Assembly: GCA_036262035.1 (NCBI GenBank)
Contig: DATAJS010000018.1
Span: forward strand, 1-64,000
Reading direction: 5' to 3'
From: Burkholderiales bacterium
GTDB taxonomy: Bacteria > Pseudomonadota > Gammaproteobacteria > Burkholderiales > SG8-41
DNA length: 64,000 nucleotides
Shown: positions 9,457 through 17,708 of the stretch, one piece after another
How the letters are laid out: each line of letters opens with the position of its first letter
Numbering within the stretch: the stretch's first letter is position 1
Program-made: the position numbers and the translations under genes
Notes under the pieces: model-generated
Told to the model about the DNA's origin: nothing
Databases searched by the model: none
Seen by the model: the letters and a program-made list of their open reading frames with translations, nothing else

Positions 9457-10338
9457 ATGCAGCTCAGCAAAGTCGGCGTATTGAGCCCCGGAGACATGGG
9501 TCAGGCGGTCGCGGGACGGATCAAGGCGACAGGACGCGAGGTTTACACCTCGCTCGCAGGTCGCAGCGAGCGCACCGCGGCGCTGGCGAAGGAAGCGGGG
9601 CTCACCGATGCGGGCTCGGTGCGCAAGGTGGTGGAGACGTGCGACGCGGTGCTGTCGGTGATGAACCCCGGCTCGGCGGTCGACGCCGCCCGCGAAGTCG
9701 CCCAGGCGATGCGCAAGACGAAGAAGAAGCTCGTCTACGTCGACTGCAACGCGATCGCGCCTCAGACGGTGAAGGAGATCGAGACGCTGATCTCCGAGGC
9801 AGGCGGCACCTTCATCGACGGCGGCATCATCGGCCCGCCCCCGCGCGGCAAGGCGAAGACCAAGCTCTACATCTCGGGTCCGAACGCTACGCTCCTCACC
9901 GAGATCGAGGACGAGCAGCTGCGCATCCGCGTGGTCGGGGAGCGCAACGGCGACGCCTCGGCGGTGAAGATGTGCTACGCATCGATGACCAAGGGCACGA
10001 TGGCGCTCGGGATGGAGCTCCTCATCGCCGCGCGCAAGCTCGGGGTCGAAGAACAGGTCGTGGCGGAGATGCAGGACAGTCAGGGCGACATGCTCGAATG
10101 GGTGCTGTCGCGCTCGGTGTCGATGCCGCCGAAAGCGTATCGCTGGGTGCCCGAGATGAACGAGATCGCCAAGACCTTCGAAGGCGCCGGCCTCACTCCG
10201 CGCATCCTGCTGGGTGCCGCCGACATGTACGAGTTCATCGCCGCGACGCCGCTGGGCAAGGAATCGCCCGAAGACGCGCGCAAGGCGGGCCGCAGCGGCA
10301 CCGACATCGTGCACGGCCTGGCGGACGGTACGTCCTAG
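9457..10338 (+). CDS. NAD(P)-dependent oxidoreductase, 6PGDH/beta-hydroxyacid dehydrogenase-like with DUF1932 domain
   Basis: The 293-residue protein begins MQLSKVGVLSPGDMGQAVAG, a Rossmann nucleotide-binding turn in which GPGDMG replaces the usual GxGxMG. An NAD-binding domain to about residue 160 is followed by a helical C-terminal domain typical of DUF1932 relatives of 6-phosphogluconate dehydrogenase. The family oxidises beta-hydroxyacids; the substrate here is unknown. A strong AAGGAAGGAG ribosome-binding site precedes the ATG. Its TAG stop shares the CTAG palindrome with the stop of the convergent cyclase-FHA gene. Confidence 0.85.
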   Translation: MQLSKVGVLSPGDMGQAVAGRIKATGREVYTSLAGRSERTAALAKEAGLTDAGSVRKVVETCDAVLSVMNPGSAVDAAREVAQAMRKTKKKLVYVDCNAIAPQTVKEIETLISEAGGTFIDGGIIGPPPRGKAKTKLYISGPNATLLTEIEDEQLRIRVVGERNGDASAVKMCYASMTKGTMALGMELLIAARKLGVEEQVVAEMQDSQGDMLEWVLSRSVSMPPKAYRWVPEMNEIAKTFEGAGLTPRILLGAADMYEFIAATPLGKESPEDARKAGRSGTDIVHGLADGTS

Positions 10339-11249
10339 ATCCGGAACATCGAGCGCCGGTCGTAGTTGAAGGTGATGAGGCCTTCGCCGCGCCCGGCGAC
10401 GGTGCGCCCGAGCGAGATCTCGCCCGACCCGTCGAGCACGAGATCTTCGCGCAGCACGTGCACCTCGTGGCCGTCGGCAAACCTCACGAACGTCCCGTTG
10501 ATGCTGTGGTCGATGAGGTAGAAGCGCGTGCGCACCAGCTTGATCGTCAGGTGGCGGCGTGAGGCGTAGCGGTCGGGCACCACGAGGTCGCATTCCTGCG
10601 CGCGCCCGACCGAGATCGTCGGACGCCACTGGTCGATGCGCACGCGCTCCTCGTCGTGGGTGACGATGAGGCTGCCGGTGTCGCGCGGGATGACCTTCTG
10701 CGACTGCAGGTTGATCTCGGTAACCTCGCGCGCGTCGACCTTCCACAGCGCCTGGTAGACGACCGACTCGCTGGTCGCCCCTTTCAGCACCGCGCGGAAC
10801 ACTGCGCGGATGTTGTCCTTCTGCTCGGCCGACAGCGCTTTTTCGGTCGCCTCGGACGCGAGGATCTGCTCGGGTCCAGCGACCGCGGTGAGGTACGCCG
10901 ACACGTTGACGGTGTCGCCGAAGACGTCGCCATTCTCGAGCAGGACCGAGCCGTGGGCGATGCCGACGTGGATCGCGACCGGATAGTTGCCGGGCCGGTC
11001 GTTGGCGACGCAGGCCTGCATCTGCATCGCGCACTGCAGCCCGGCGTCCGCGGTCGGGAACATGCACATGACCGCGTCGCCGATCGTCTTCACCAGCACG
11101 CCGCCGTACCTGGGCAGGAGGGCGGTGATCGCGGTCAGCGTCGATCCGATGATGTTGCGGGCCGCGGTGTCGCCGAGCTTCTGATAGAGGGCGCTGCTCT
11201 CGCTCACGTCGGCGAAGACCATGCAGCGCACTGCGGTTTCTCTTGGCAT
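10335..11249 (-). CDS. Adenylate/guanylate cyclase-like domain protein with C-terminal FHA domain
   Basis: The 304-residue protein has a class III cyclase homology domain at about 5-175. The two metal-binding aspartates appear intact (VFADVSES, D14; VKTIGDAV, D58). The Arg that normally follows in the VNxAAR motif is replaced by Tyr (VNVSAYLTAV), so activity is doubtful. An FHA phosphothreonine-binding domain occupies about 205-295 (ISVGRAQECDLVV, ASRRHLTI, SINGTFV). It is probably a cytosolic signalling protein. It precedes no obvious partner and follows pcm by 41 bases on the same strand. Confidence 0.87.
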   Translation of the reverse strand: MPRETAVRCMVFADVSESSALYQKLGDTAARNIIGSTLTAITALLPRYGGVLVKTIGDAVMCMFPTADAGLQCAMQMQACVANDRPGNYPVAIHVGIAHGSVLLENGDVFGDTVNVSAYLTAVAGPEQILASEATEKALSAEQKDNIRAVFRAVLKGATSESVVYQALWKVDAREVTEINLQSQKVIPRDTGSLIVTHDEERVRIDQWRPTISVGRAQECDLVVPDRYASRRHLTIKLVRTRFYLIDHSINGTFVRFADGHEVHVLREDLVLDGSGEISLGRTVAGRGEGLITFNYDRRSMFRI

Positions 11250-11290
11250 GGCGCGAAATCTACCGGTTACTCGCCATGTCGTGCAACCGG

Positions 11291-11977
11291 TTACGCAGCG
11301 CCCCCGATGGCGCCGGGCTCTTCGAGCTCCGAAAAACGCACCGGCAAGATGTCGCGTGTGGAGAGCTGTCCGCCGCGGCTGCGCTCGACGAGGGTCAGCG
11401 TCTGCTTCGACGGTATGCCGGTCGGTATCACCATGCGCCCGCCGGCCTTCAACTGCGCGAGCAGCGGCGGCGGGATGAGCTCGCATGCGGCGGTCACGAC
11501 GATCGCGTCGTACGGCCCGTGCTCGGGCCAGCCGTAGTAACCGTTGCCGATGTGCACGTCGATGTTGACGTAGCCCAGGCGCTCGAGGCGCCGCTCGGCG
11601 CCGGCGGCGAGCTCCTCGATGATCTCCACGGTATAGACGCGCTTGGCGAGCTCGGCCGCGATCGCCGCCTGGTAACCCGCGCCGGCGCCGATCTCGAGCA
11701 CGACGTGCTGCGGACCGAGATCGAGCAGATCGGTCATCAGCGCAACGATGTACGGCTGGGAGATCGTCTTCTCGAAGCCGATCGGCAGCGGGCGGTTGAG
11801 ATAGGCGTAGGGCTGGAGCTCGACCGGCACGAACTCGTGGCGCGGCACGCGCCCGACGACTCTCATCACGTCGGGCCCGAAGACGGACCGGCCGGTGTGG
11901 GCCGCGGTCGCCGCGGCTTCCTCGGCGATCTCCTCCATCATCTGCTCGCGCAGGGTTTCGAATACGTCGCGTTCCAT
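11291..11977 (-). CDS. pcm: Protein-L-isoaspartate O-methyltransferase
   Basis: The 228-residue protein contains the PCMT signature: FGPDVMRVVGRVPRHEFVP, the SAM-binding VLEIGAGAGYQAAIAA, and GGRMVIPTG near the C-terminus. It methylates isoaspartyl residues in damaged proteins to start their repair. The start MERDVFETLREQMMEEIAEE was chosen as the first Met giving a normal N-terminus for the family. Its C-terminus (RFSELEEPGAIGGAA) is normal. It is the first gene of a short unit with the cyclase-FHA protein. Confidence 0.93.
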   Translation of the reverse strand: MERDVFETLREQMMEEIAEEAAATAAHTGRSVFGPDVMRVVGRVPRHEFVPVELQPYAYLNRPLPIGFEKTISQPYIVALMTDLLDLGPQHVVLEIGAGAGYQAAIAAELAKRVYTVEIIEELAAGAERRLERLGYVNIDVHIGNGYYGWPEHGPYDAIVVTAACELIPPPLLAQLKAGGRMVIPTGIPSKQTLTLVERSRGGQLSTRDILPVRFSELEEPGAIGGAA

Positions 11978-12121
11978 TCGGGTCTCTCGCCCTGAACCCA
12001 GGCGTGCGTGCAAACAGCAGGCCGCGCACCGGTCGCCATCGACAAGCCGCTTTCGAGCGGTCACAATCGCGCGCTGTCGACTCAAGACCGGACGGCCCTC
12101 CTGCCGCCGCCCCGCCCTCCA

Positions 12122-12937
12122 ATGACCCAAGACACGCGCAACATGGCCGTATTCTGCGACTTCGAAAACGTCGCGCTCGGCGTCCGAGACGCCAAATACG
12201 CCGATTTCGACATCGACAAAGTCCTCGAGCGCCTGCTCCTCAAGGGCAGCATCGTCGTCAAGAAAGCATACTGCGACTGGGAGCGCTACCGCGACTTCAA
12301 AAAAGCGATGCACGAGGCCTCGTTCGAGCTGATCGAGATCCCCCACGTGCGCATGTCGGGCAAGAATTCCGCGGACATCCGCATGGTCGTCGACGCGCTC
12401 GACCTCTGCTACACCAAATCGCACGTCGACACCTTCGTGATCGTGAGCGGCGATTCCGATTTCTCCCCGCTGGTGTCCAAGCTGCGCGAGAACAACAAGG
12501 TGGTGATCGGCGTCGGCGTGAAGAAGTCCACCTCGGACCTGCTGATGGCGAACTGCGACGAGTTCATCCTCTACGACGACCTCGTCCGCGAGAAAGCGAA
12601 AAAGCAGAGCCGCGCGAAGAAGAAAGCGCCGGCCAAGGCCGCGGGAGCGGACCCGTCGACGCCGGCGCCTGAGACCGACAAGCGGCAGGAAGCGCTCGAC
12701 CTCGCGATGGAAACGATCGAGGCGCTGTTCGCCGAACGCTCGTCCGAGGAAAAGATCTGGGGGTCGATGGTCAAGCAGGCACTCAAGCGCCGGAACCCCG
12801 GTTTCAACGAGTCGTACTACGGCTACCGCTCGTTCGGCAAGCTCCTCGACGAGGCGGAAGCGCGCGGGCTCATCACGCTGGAACCGGACGAGAAGTCGGG
12901 CGGCGTCATCATCAAGACCTACCACGCCGACTACTGA
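12122..12937 (+). CDS. NYN (PIN-like) domain ribonuclease-type protein with C-terminal LOTUS/OST-HTH domain
   Basis: The 271-residue protein begins MTQDTRNMAVFCDFENVALG, giving the first acidic residues of the NYN nuclease fold. SADIRMVVDALDL and VIVSGDSDFSPLVSKLRENN supply the remaining acidic active-site residues. A Lys/Ala-rich linker at about 160-180 leads to a winged-helix LOTUS-type domain (FNESYYGYRSFGKLLDEAEA). The family is related to the LabA/DUF88 group and thought to act on RNA; the target is unknown. Its stop overlaps the start of the next gene by one base (TGATG). Confidence 0.87.
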   Translation: MTQDTRNMAVFCDFENVALGVRDAKYADFDIDKVLERLLLKGSIVVKKAYCDWERYRDFKKAMHEASFELIEIPHVRMSGKNSADIRMVVDALDLCYTKSHVDTFVIVSGDSDFSPLVSKLRENNKVVIGVGVKKSTSDLLMANCDEFILYDDLVREKAKKQSRAKKKAPAKAAGADPSTPAPETDKRQEALDLAMETIEALFAERSSEEKIWGSMVKQALKRRNPGFNESYYGYRSFGKLLDEAEARGLITLEPDEKSGGVIIKTYHADY

Positions 12938-13185
12938 TGATCGTTCGCTCGGGCGGCGGCTGGCTCGCGCGCGCCGCGTTCGCACTGCTCGGCCTCGCGA
13001 TCGCCGCAGTCGCTTTCTTCGCCGTCACGATCGCGCTCGTGATCGGCGTCCTCGTCGCGCTCGTGATCGGCGCGCGCTGGTGGTGGCTCATGCGCCGCGT
13101 ACGCAAGGCCGCCGCGGCGCAAGGCCCGATCGAAGGCGAGTACACCGTCGTCGAGCGCGAGCCGCTCGACGGTCCCAAACGCTAG
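12937..13185 (+). CDS. Small membrane protein
   Basis: The 82-residue product has an N-terminal long hydrophobic stretch (about residues 10-46) that could form one or two membrane helices. A basic segment (RWWWLMRRVRKAA) and an acidic tail follow. It is translationally coupled to the NYN gene through a one-base stop/start overlap. It is not recognised as a named family, and a role beside the NYN protein is only an inference from coupling. It ends overlapping the convergent gene by four bases. Confidence 0.7.
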   Translation: MIVRSGGGWLARAAFALLGLAIAAVAFFAVTIALVIGVLVALVIGARWWWLMRRVRKAAAAQGPIEGEYTVVEREPLDGPKR

Positions 13186-13505
13186 CGCTGCGCGTCTTCG
13201 CGCCGGCGTAGCGCGCGCGTCGCGTCCCCGGGCGGTATCGCGACGTCTCGCGCGGCTCTCTCGCGGGCTTCGTGTTCGAGCTCTTCGCGAAGACGCTGCT
13301 GCCGGTCGCGGTCCTGCAGGCGCGACTGGAAATCGGCTGAATGATTCGACGGCGGAGCGATCGCCCGGCTCTGCTGTTGTTGCATGCGCAGGCCGAGCTC
13401 GAGCTGTTGCCGATCGCGCTGGAGCAACTGGCGCTGGACTTCGCTGTCCGCGGCGTAGACGGCCGGGGCGCACAGCAGTGCAGCGAAGAGCGCGCGCGTG
13501 CGCAT
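13182..13505 (-). CDS. Secreted Gln/Arg-rich protein of unknown function
   Basis: The 107-residue product begins MRTRALFAALLCAPAVYA, a clear Sec signal peptide. The mature part is dominated by Gln, Arg and Glu (QLLQRDRQQLELGLRMQQQQ), suggesting an extended coiled helix. The ATG overlaps the stop of the upstream thioesterase gene as ATGA; a GTG three bases earlier is the alternative. It is not recognised beyond this. Composition alone does not establish function. Confidence 0.6.
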   Translation of the reverse strand: MRTRALFAALLCAPAVYAADSEVQRQLLQRDRQQLELGLRMQQQQSRAIAPPSNHSADFQSRLQDRDRQQRLREELEHEARERAARDVAIPPGDATRALRRREDAQR

Positions 13506-13915
13506 CACGTTCGCCGCGGCGCTTTCTCCTGCGCCCGCGCATCGAAGCGCGCGACCTCCACGATGATGCGCTCGTGCGTGCCCTCCCCGATGCGGTCGCG
13601 CTCGTCGTCGGCCCAGATGCGAAAGGTGAGACGCCGTCCGTCGATCTTGATCAGCTCCGCGCGCGCGGTGACGTGCAGACCCACCGGCGTCGCCGCGACG
13701 TGGGTGATGTCGAGACGCGTGCCCACCGTCTGGTAGCCCGGCGGGAGCAGACCTTCGACCGCGTTCAGCGACGCTTCCTCCATGAGGCCGACCATCACCG
13801 GTGTCGCGAGCACCTTGATCTTGCCGCTGCCCACGTGCGGAGCAGTGTCGCGTGTGCCGACGACGATCTCGGTGGAGCCGACGAGGCCGGGCTTGAGCGT
13901 TTCGGGGAGGTTCAT
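13505..13915 (-). CDS. Hotdog-fold thioesterase (fluoroacetyl-CoA thioesterase-like)
   Basis: The 136-residue protein begins MNLPETLKPGLVGSTEIVVG and continues with ATPVMVGLMEEASLNAVEG, the active-site helix of the FlK-like hotdog thioesterases. These proteins hydrolyse short acyl-CoA esters; the natural substrate here cannot be told. GTRLDITHVAATPVG and TARAELIKIDGRRLTF are conserved beta-strand blocks. The start was chosen at the Met aligned with the family N-terminus rather than a longer reading into the upstream palindromes. Confidence 0.82.
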   Translation of the reverse strand: MNLPETLKPGLVGSTEIVVGTRDTAPHVGSGKIKVLATPVMVGLMEEASLNAVEGLLPPGYQTVGTRLDITHVAATPVGLHVTARAELIKIDGRRLTFRIWADDERDRIGEGTHERIIVEVARFDARAQEKAPRRT

Positions 13916-14336
13916 TGCGCAGTCTTCGTGTTGCGATCGGCCGAGTCTAACCCTGTAGAGCGGCTGGCTTCTGACCGCGGATACGCGGCCAAACCGGCGC
14001 CATGCGTCCACGATGTGGACATCGGCGCCCCGGGCTCCGGGGACCATGTTATAGTCGTGCCATCAATCCTCTAATCAATCCGCACTCCCCATGGACCGTC
14101 GGATTTCATCCGGTCCCGTTCACAATCTGATCGCAACCGCGCGTGCCCGTGCTGCCGGCAGTCCGCGCGTCTGCGTCGCAACATCGCCGGGCGGCCGCAT
14201 CCGTCCCGGTGTGCCTATGCTAGGCGGGATTCGCCGGCTCGTGCCGGAAAGGAGTCTCGCGTAGCGATGTTCGGGCAGGGTCTCGCGCTCTGCCGATAAC
14301 CAGCTCGTCCGGGGGACGAACGTTAGGAGGGTAGTG
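13916..14336. other. Intergenic region with palindromes and a possible structured leader
   Basis: No convincing gene is seen in these 421 bases. GTCCAC-GAT-GTGGAC at 14006-14020 is flanked on both sides by GGCGCC (13997-14002 and 14024-14029). A second hairpin, CCCCGG-GCT-CCGGGG, sits at 14028-14042. TATAGT at 14050 is a possible -10 on the plus strand without a good -35. The following 270 bases lead into the small gene at 14337 and contain several short stems, including one with a 5-bp core CGGAT/ATCCG near 14098. A 57-codon frame from 14091 has no Shine-Dalgarno site. Confidence 0.4.
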
Positions 14337-14546
14337 ATGAGAGTGATCTGGCGCTTTTTCGTGGGCGAGGATGCACGCTGGCGGTGGCAGCAACTATCCG
14401 TCGATCGGAATGTTGTCGCCGAGTCGCGCACGTCCTACGAGAAATACGAGCGATGCCTCGCCGCGGCGCAAAGCAAAGGCTACGTGTTCGAAGCCGCGCA
14501 GCCCCGGCTGCCCCGCCCGGGCAACCGCATCTACTCCAGACAATAA
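14337..14546 (+). CDS. Small basic/aromatic protein of unknown function
   Basis: The 69-residue product begins MRVIWRFFVGEDARWRWQQL and is rich in Arg, Trp and Tyr with no signal peptide or membrane helix. A strong TTAGGAGGG ribosome-binding site lies 8 bases before the ATG, and a strong terminator follows at 14567, so the gene looks genuine and monocistronic. The family is not recognised. The presence of SRTSYEKYERCLAAAQSKGY hints at a compact helical fold. Function is unknown. Confidence 0.65.
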   Translation: MRVIWRFFVGEDARWRWQQLSVDRNVVAESRTSYEKYERCLAAAQSKGYVFEAAQPRLPRPGNRIYSRQ

Positions 14547-14566
14547 CTCGAACTGCCGGATTGGTA

Positions 14567-14597
14567 ACGGGCCCGCATTTGCGGGCCCGTTTTGTTT
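14567..14597 (+). terminator. Rho-independent terminator of the 14337 gene
   Basis: AACGGGCCCGC (14566-14576), an ATTT loop and GCGGGCCCGTT (14581-14591) form an 11-bp GC-rich stem followed by TTGTTTT. The T-tract is also the left arm of a second 12-bp hairpin (14591-14602 with 14614-14625), so the two structures share bases. Confidence 0.85.
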
Positions 14598-14688
14598 TGA
14601 GCCGCCTGCAGCCGCTCAAAACAAACGGTGAACGCCTCGGAGGGAAATCAAGGTTTCGCTCCGAGACCTCCCTCCCTGTTTCAGTCAC

Positions 14689-15435
14689 TCAGACGGTCGC
14701 GAGGACTTTTCCCCAGCGCGGGTCGGGTCGGTGGAGCATGCGATCGCCCGCGGCGACGAGGGCCGCCGCGGTGGTCGAGGTGATGTTGAGCAGCACCGGC
14801 TTGCCGAACTGCGCTTCGAGCAGCGGCACCGCGTGAATCGCAAACCACAGGCCGCCCGGCAGGAGCAACGCCTGCGCGTCGGGGGCGTCGCGCAGCGCTT
14901 CGGCGCCGAGCTCGACGGCGAGCTCGTGGTCCGCCGCGGCGCTGGAATACTTGTTCTCCTGCAGCGACCGCGCGCGCGAACGGCACACCCGCACTTCGAT
15001 GCCGGCTTCGGCGAGATAGCGCGTGAGCGCGTCGGTCACCGCGGCCGGCCAGCGCGTCGCGAGCGCGATGCGCGTAGCGCCCAGGCGGTGCAGCGTCGCG
15101 ATGTGCGCCTCGAGGTCGGTGTCGCACGGAATGCCGGTGCGCTGCTCGGCTTCGGCGAGGATCTCGCGCATGCGCTTGCGGCCGAGCGCCGAGGCGACGG
15201 GCACGCCGGAGAGCGAAAGACGGTCGACTTTTTTCGATGCGAGCAGGTCGAAGGCGCGCCACAGGCTGGGGAGCTCCTCCTCCACGGCCTTGATGCTGTA
15301 TTCCTTGAGGTTGAGCCCGGTCGTGAGCAGCATCATCCCTTCGGGCGCGACGCGGTAGAACTGGTACGCGTCGAGATCGGTGTAGAGGTGCGGAATGACG
15401 TAACCGAGCTGGTACCACGGGGTGATGATGCTCAT
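14689..15435 (-). CDS. Asp/Glu racemase superfamily protein (maleate isomerase/arylmalonate decarboxylase-like)
   Basis: The 248-residue protein matches the maleate cis-trans isomerase/AMDase group by length and pattern: MSIITPWYQLGYVIPHLYTD, then VDRLSLSGVPVASALG near residues 70-85, and ALLLPGGLWFAIHAVPLLE near 189-206. The positions that usually hold catalytic cysteines appear as Gly77 and Pro193. Two Cys remain elsewhere (GIPCDTD and VRVCRSR). The reaction is therefore uncertain; a racemase, isomerase or decarboxylase on a carboxylate is possible. It stands alone between two small genes. Confidence 0.75.
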   Translation of the reverse strand: MSIITPWYQLGYVIPHLYTDLDAYQFYRVAPEGMMLLTTGLNLKEYSIKAVEEELPSLWRAFDLLASKKVDRLSLSGVPVASALGRKRMREILAEAEQRTGIPCDTDLEAHIATLHRLGATRIALATRWPAAVTDALTRYLAEAGIEVRVCRSRARSLQENKYSSAAADHELAVELGAEALRDAPDAQALLLPGGLWFAIHAVPLLEAQFGKPVLLNITSTTAAALVAAGDRMLHRPDPRWGKVLATV

Positions 15436-15516
15436 CGCGAACGTTTCCTCGACGTGTTGGCCGCGCCGATGGTACCACCGCTCGCGAGCGCCGCCCGACG
15501 GCGGCGCGGACGGAAC

Positions 15517-15771
15517 CTAGCCGCCGTGGACGTGCTGCGGTTCCTCGTCGTACACCACGCCCTTGTGGGGCAGGTCGTCGATCTCCTCGACGCCTACCCT
15601 GCCCGCCTCGACCAGGGCCGCGACCTTCGCGCCTGCGCGCACCGACTGGTCGGCCGAGCGGTAGTGGCGCGCCGATTCGGGCGCGTCGGTCCACGAGGTG
15701 CCGTCGCCCGCTGCCCCGCCTCTGTAATAGAGGCGGCCGTCGTTGAACTCACGGATGATGCGGTAGAACAT
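15517..15771 (-). CDS. Hypothetical protein
   Basis: The 84-residue product begins MFYRIIREFNDGRLYYRGGA. The start was placed here because GGGAGAG lies 6 bases upstream; an in-frame Met five codons earlier is the alternative. The protein is soluble-looking, with an acidic, His-containing tail (YDEEPQHVHGG). It is not recognised. It is transcribed in the same direction as the flanking racemase-like gene but separated by 80 bases. Confidence 0.55.
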   Translation of the reverse strand: MFYRIIREFNDGRLYYRGGAAGDGTSWTDAPESARHYRSADQSVRAGAKVAALVEAGRVGVEEIDDLPHKGVVYDEEPQHVHGG

Positions 15772-15942
15772 CGCGTTCTCTCCCATGACCGCGGCCCACG
15801 CCCCGCCGCGGGCGCGCGACCGCAATGCCGCGCCTATCCAAGTGTGACCGATGGTGCTGTTGCGCGTCTGCCGGGACATCGTGACGATCGGCAACCGTTA
15901 CCCACCCCCTCGGCTAGCAATTTTGTGCCCCGGCCGCGCGAA

Positions 15943-17688
15943 TCAGGCGCCGGGGAACGCGTCCTCGACGCTGAAGGGCTCCGGCGCACGCCCGGCGCGG
16001 CGGCGCTCGTCCATGCGCCCGTAGGCCGTTTCGAGGTTGCGGACGAAGCGGGGGGTGTCGAACAAGGCGGAAGCCGGGGCGACTGCACGCAGCTTCTGCG
16101 TGACGGCCGCGAGAGCCTGCCGGTCGGTTGCGTAGCGGATGGCCGTTTCGCGATAGGCGTGTAGATCGTGCACCGCGAGCTCGGGCAACCCGCACGCGTG
16201 GACCAGGCTCGCGGCCACCCGTGTGGCGAAGGTGCGTCCGGGCGCGGTCAGGACCGGCAGGCCCGCCCACAGCGCGTCGCTCGTGCCGGTGTGGGCGTTG
16301 TACGCGGGGGTGTCGAGGAAGAGATCGGCCAGACGATGCCGCGCGAGGTGCTCGGGTTTGGCGAGGTTGCCCGCGAACACGAGGCGCGTCCCGTCGACGC
16401 CGGCCGCGCCGGCCGCGCGGGCGAGATTGCGCTCGGCCTGCGCATCGCCGTGCAGCAGCCACAGCACGCTGCCGGGCACGGCGCGCAGGATATCCATCCA
16501 CACCGAGAACACCCTGCGGTCGATCTTGCTCAGGCGGTTGAAGCTGCAATAGACGAAAGCATTTTCGGCCAGGCCTTCGTCCGCGCGCGTGCGCGCGGTC
16601 TTCGCGACCGGCTGCCGCGAGTCGTTCACCTGATAGCTGCCGGGCAGGCGCACGACGCGCTCGGTGAACTCGTGCTCGTGTCCCGGCGGAGTCGCCACCG
16701 CGTCGGAGATGAAATAGTCGATGAAGTCCGCGCCCATGGTGCCCGGATAGCCGAGCCAGCTCACCTGCAGCGCGGCCGGGCGCAGCGCGAAGATGTCCGG
16801 CCGCGAATGGGCCGTATAGCCTTTCATGTCGACCAGGATGTCGACGCGGTCCGCGGCGATGCGCCGCGCGGTCGCCTCCGCGTTTTCGTTGCGGATGTCG
16901 ACGAAGCGGTCGCTCGTCTGCTCGATGTGCCGCCGATAGTGGCTGCCGTCGTCGGGACCGCTCGAGTACACGTACACCTCGAAGCGCTCGCGGTCGTGCG
17001 CCGCGTACAGACCGTACGTGAGGTGCGCCGTCGCGTGATCGTAGAGATCGGCGGAAACGTAGCCGACGCGTATGCGCGCGGTGTCGCGCGCATCCCGACG
17101 CGCGCCCGGCGCCCGATCCGCGACATTACCCGCCAGATCGAGCGCGCGCTGCTCGGCGACGTCCTTGGCGATCTCGCCCGGGAACAACGTCAGCGCGGTG
17201 AACGGCTCCACGCGCTGCGCCCACAGGGCGCGGGGCTGACGTGCGCGATATTCGAAGAACGCTTCGCGCCAGCGCTCGACCGCGTCCCAGTCGCAGCAGT
17301 CGAGATAGGCGTCGACGAGGCTCGCGTGCGCCTTGTGCATGCCGGGCTCGAGCGCGATCGCACGCTCGAAGCACGGTATCGCTTCGGCGTTTCGCCGCAG
17401 GCGGTTGTAGCAGACGCCTAGATCGTAGTGCGCGCCCGCCAGCCGCGGCTGCATCTCGATCACGCGCGCGAGGATCGGAACCGCGTCGGCGTAGCGCTGG
17501 AGGCGCAGCAGCGCGACCGCGAGATTCACCCACGCGGTCGGCTCGTCGGGCATGAGGCGCGCGACGTCGCGAAAGCAGCGCTCGGCGTTCTCGAAATCGC
17601 CGCGGCCGTAATGCGCGAGCCCTTGCGCGTGCACCGCGTCCACGTCGATGCGCGGTTTGAAGAATCCTGAAAGCAGTCTCAGAAGCAC
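15943..17688 (-). CDS. TPR-containing O-GlcNAc-transferase-like (SPINDLY-type) glycosyltransferase
   Basis: The 581-residue protein has TPR repeats at about 15-140 (GLAHYGRGDFENAERCFRDV). The GT41/SPINDLY-like catalytic region follows (RIRVGYVSADLYDHATAHLT, LQVSWLGYPGTMGADFIDYF, YCSFNRLSKIDRRVFSVWM, NAHTGTSDALWAGLPVLT). The family moves sugar from UDP- or GDP-sugars to Ser/Thr of proteins; the bacterial target is unknown. No ATG fits, so a GTG at 17688 directly before LLRLLSGFFKPRID was chosen; it starts 20 bases after the upstream stop. It ends next to the 15.5-kb hypothetical gene. Confidence 0.85.
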   Translation of the reverse strand: MLLRLLSGFFKPRIDVDAVHAQGLAHYGRGDFENAERCFRDVARLMPDEPTAWVNLAVALLRLQRYADAVPILARVIEMQPRLAGAHYDLGVCYNRLRRNAEAIPCFERAIALEPGMHKAHASLVDAYLDCCDWDAVERWREAFFEYRARQPRALWAQRVEPFTALTLFPGEIAKDVAEQRALDLAGNVADRAPGARRDARDTARIRVGYVSADLYDHATAHLTYGLYAAHDRERFEVYVYSSGPDDGSHYRRHIEQTSDRFVDIRNENAEATARRIAADRVDILVDMKGYTAHSRPDIFALRPAALQVSWLGYPGTMGADFIDYFISDAVATPPGHEHEFTERVVRLPGSYQVNDSRQPVAKTARTRADEGLAENAFVYCSFNRLSKIDRRVFSVWMDILRAVPGSVLWLLHGDAQAERNLARAAGAAGVDGTRLVFAGNLAKPEHLARHRLADLFLDTPAYNAHTGTSDALWAGLPVLTAPGRTFATRVAASLVHACGLPELAVHDLHAYRETAIRYATDRQALAAVTQKLRAVAPASALFDTPRFVRNLETAYGRMDERRRAGRAPEPFSVEDAFPGA

Positions 17689-17708
17689 GGCGTCGAAATT
17701 ACCACGCG

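Noticed and set aside
14091..14264. A 57-codon frame before the small gene
   Set aside because: It has no ribosome-binding site and an arginine- and proline-rich composition typical of random high-GC frames.
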